Origin: Cytophagales bacterium
GTDB lineage: Bacteria > Bacteroidota > Bacteroidia > Cytophagales > Cyclobacteriaceae
Direction: 5' to 3'
DNA length: 16,292 bases
NCBI GenBank assembly: GCA_003500135.1
Contig: DNTA01000057.1
Span: 1-16,292, forward strand
The stretch's first letter is position 1. Each line of letters begins with the position of its first letter. The notes below the pieces were generated by a model. The model searched no databases, had not been told where the DNA came from, and was given only the letters and a program-made list of their open reading frames with translations. Shown here piece after piece: positions 16,014 to 16,292 of the stretch. The translations under genes and the position numbers were made by a program.

Positions 16014-16292
16014 ATATTTAATTGATTAAAAAATTTCAAAGCATATAGGACTGGTCTTAAAGAGTTGCCTTTAGTTGATTAAGCAAATATTGAGGTTTGA
16101 AAGTACGAAAATATGGATAAAAAACCGGATTGCCAACGAATAGAATATTTTCTGCAAACGTTTTCTGCTTAATATGGATAAAACAAAGCCTTTACCTGTT
16201 AAAATATATTGTATATATTCAAACCTATTCAAAATGATATTGCACTTATGGTAGTATTAATAGGTGAAAATTAATTCAATATTAAATTTTCA
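16014..16292. other. AT-rich region upstream of fbp
   Basis: No coding frame was found in these 279 bases. On the minus strand AATATTTG, about 70-80 bases before the fbp start, is one mismatch from the Bacteroidota -7 element, but without a convincing upstream TTTG. The region also holds a 13-base direct repeat, listed separately. Confidence 0.5.
16110..16183. repeat. 13-bp direct repeat upstream of fbp
   Basis: AATATGGATAAAA occurs at 16110-16122 and again at 16171-16183, 61 bases apart start to start (about six helical turns). It may be a regulator-binding pair for fbp or for a gene beyond the right edge, or chance in AT-rich DNA. Confidence 0.4.

Overview
The window looks like a chromosomal segment of a Bacteroidota bacterium, probably of the Cytophagales type. 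The signs are secreted proteins ending their signal peptides in Ala-Gln, a two-component-regulator propeller sensor, an M16 peptidase, a DUF5916/CBM9 outer-membrane protein, near absence of Shine-Dalgarno sites, and a good match to the Bacteroidota promoter (TTTG-N19-TAnnTTTG). The exact genus cannot be read from the sequence. There are no tRNA or rRNA genes, CRISPR arrays or transposases.

Layout, left to right. (1) 11-1342, minus: secreted propeller protein resembling the sensor half of a hybrid two-component system, stopped by TAG near the window edge. (2) 1488-2264, plus: intact SRAP/HMCES-type protein that caps abasic sites in DNA. (3) 2314-4761, minus: secreted S9 serine peptidase similar to glutamyl endopeptidases. 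(4) 5059-7701, plus: secreted M16 zinc metallopeptidase, divergent from the S9 gene. A TAG at codon 881 cuts it off from 41 more codons of recognisable M16 C-terminus. (5) 7918-9045, plus: MoeB/ThiF-like adenylyltransferase fused to a rhodanese domain, probably leaderless. (6) 9082-11016, minus: Omp85/BamA-like outer-membrane protein with one POTRA-like segment. (7) 11133-12131, plus: XylF-like periplasmic sugar-binding protein with no transporter genes beside it. (8) 12290-14966, plus: DUF5916 outer-membrane protein with a CBM9-like N-terminus, broken by six in-frame stops and about three frameshifts. (9) 15018-16013, minus: class 1 fructose-1,6-bisphosphatase.

The genes look monocistronic, separated by strand changes and hairpin terminators, and do not form one pathway. 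They mix housekeeping (fbp, SRAP, MoeB-like) with envelope and secreted functions (peptidases, Omp85, sugar-binding protein, sensor).

The most notable feature is that three large secreted or sensory proteins carry premature stops while six neighbours (S9, SRAP, MoeB-like, Omp85, XylF-like, fbp) are open from end to end. I see no clear novel defence or mobile system. The real leads are the interrupted genes, the leaderless promoter and the orphan sugar-binding protein.
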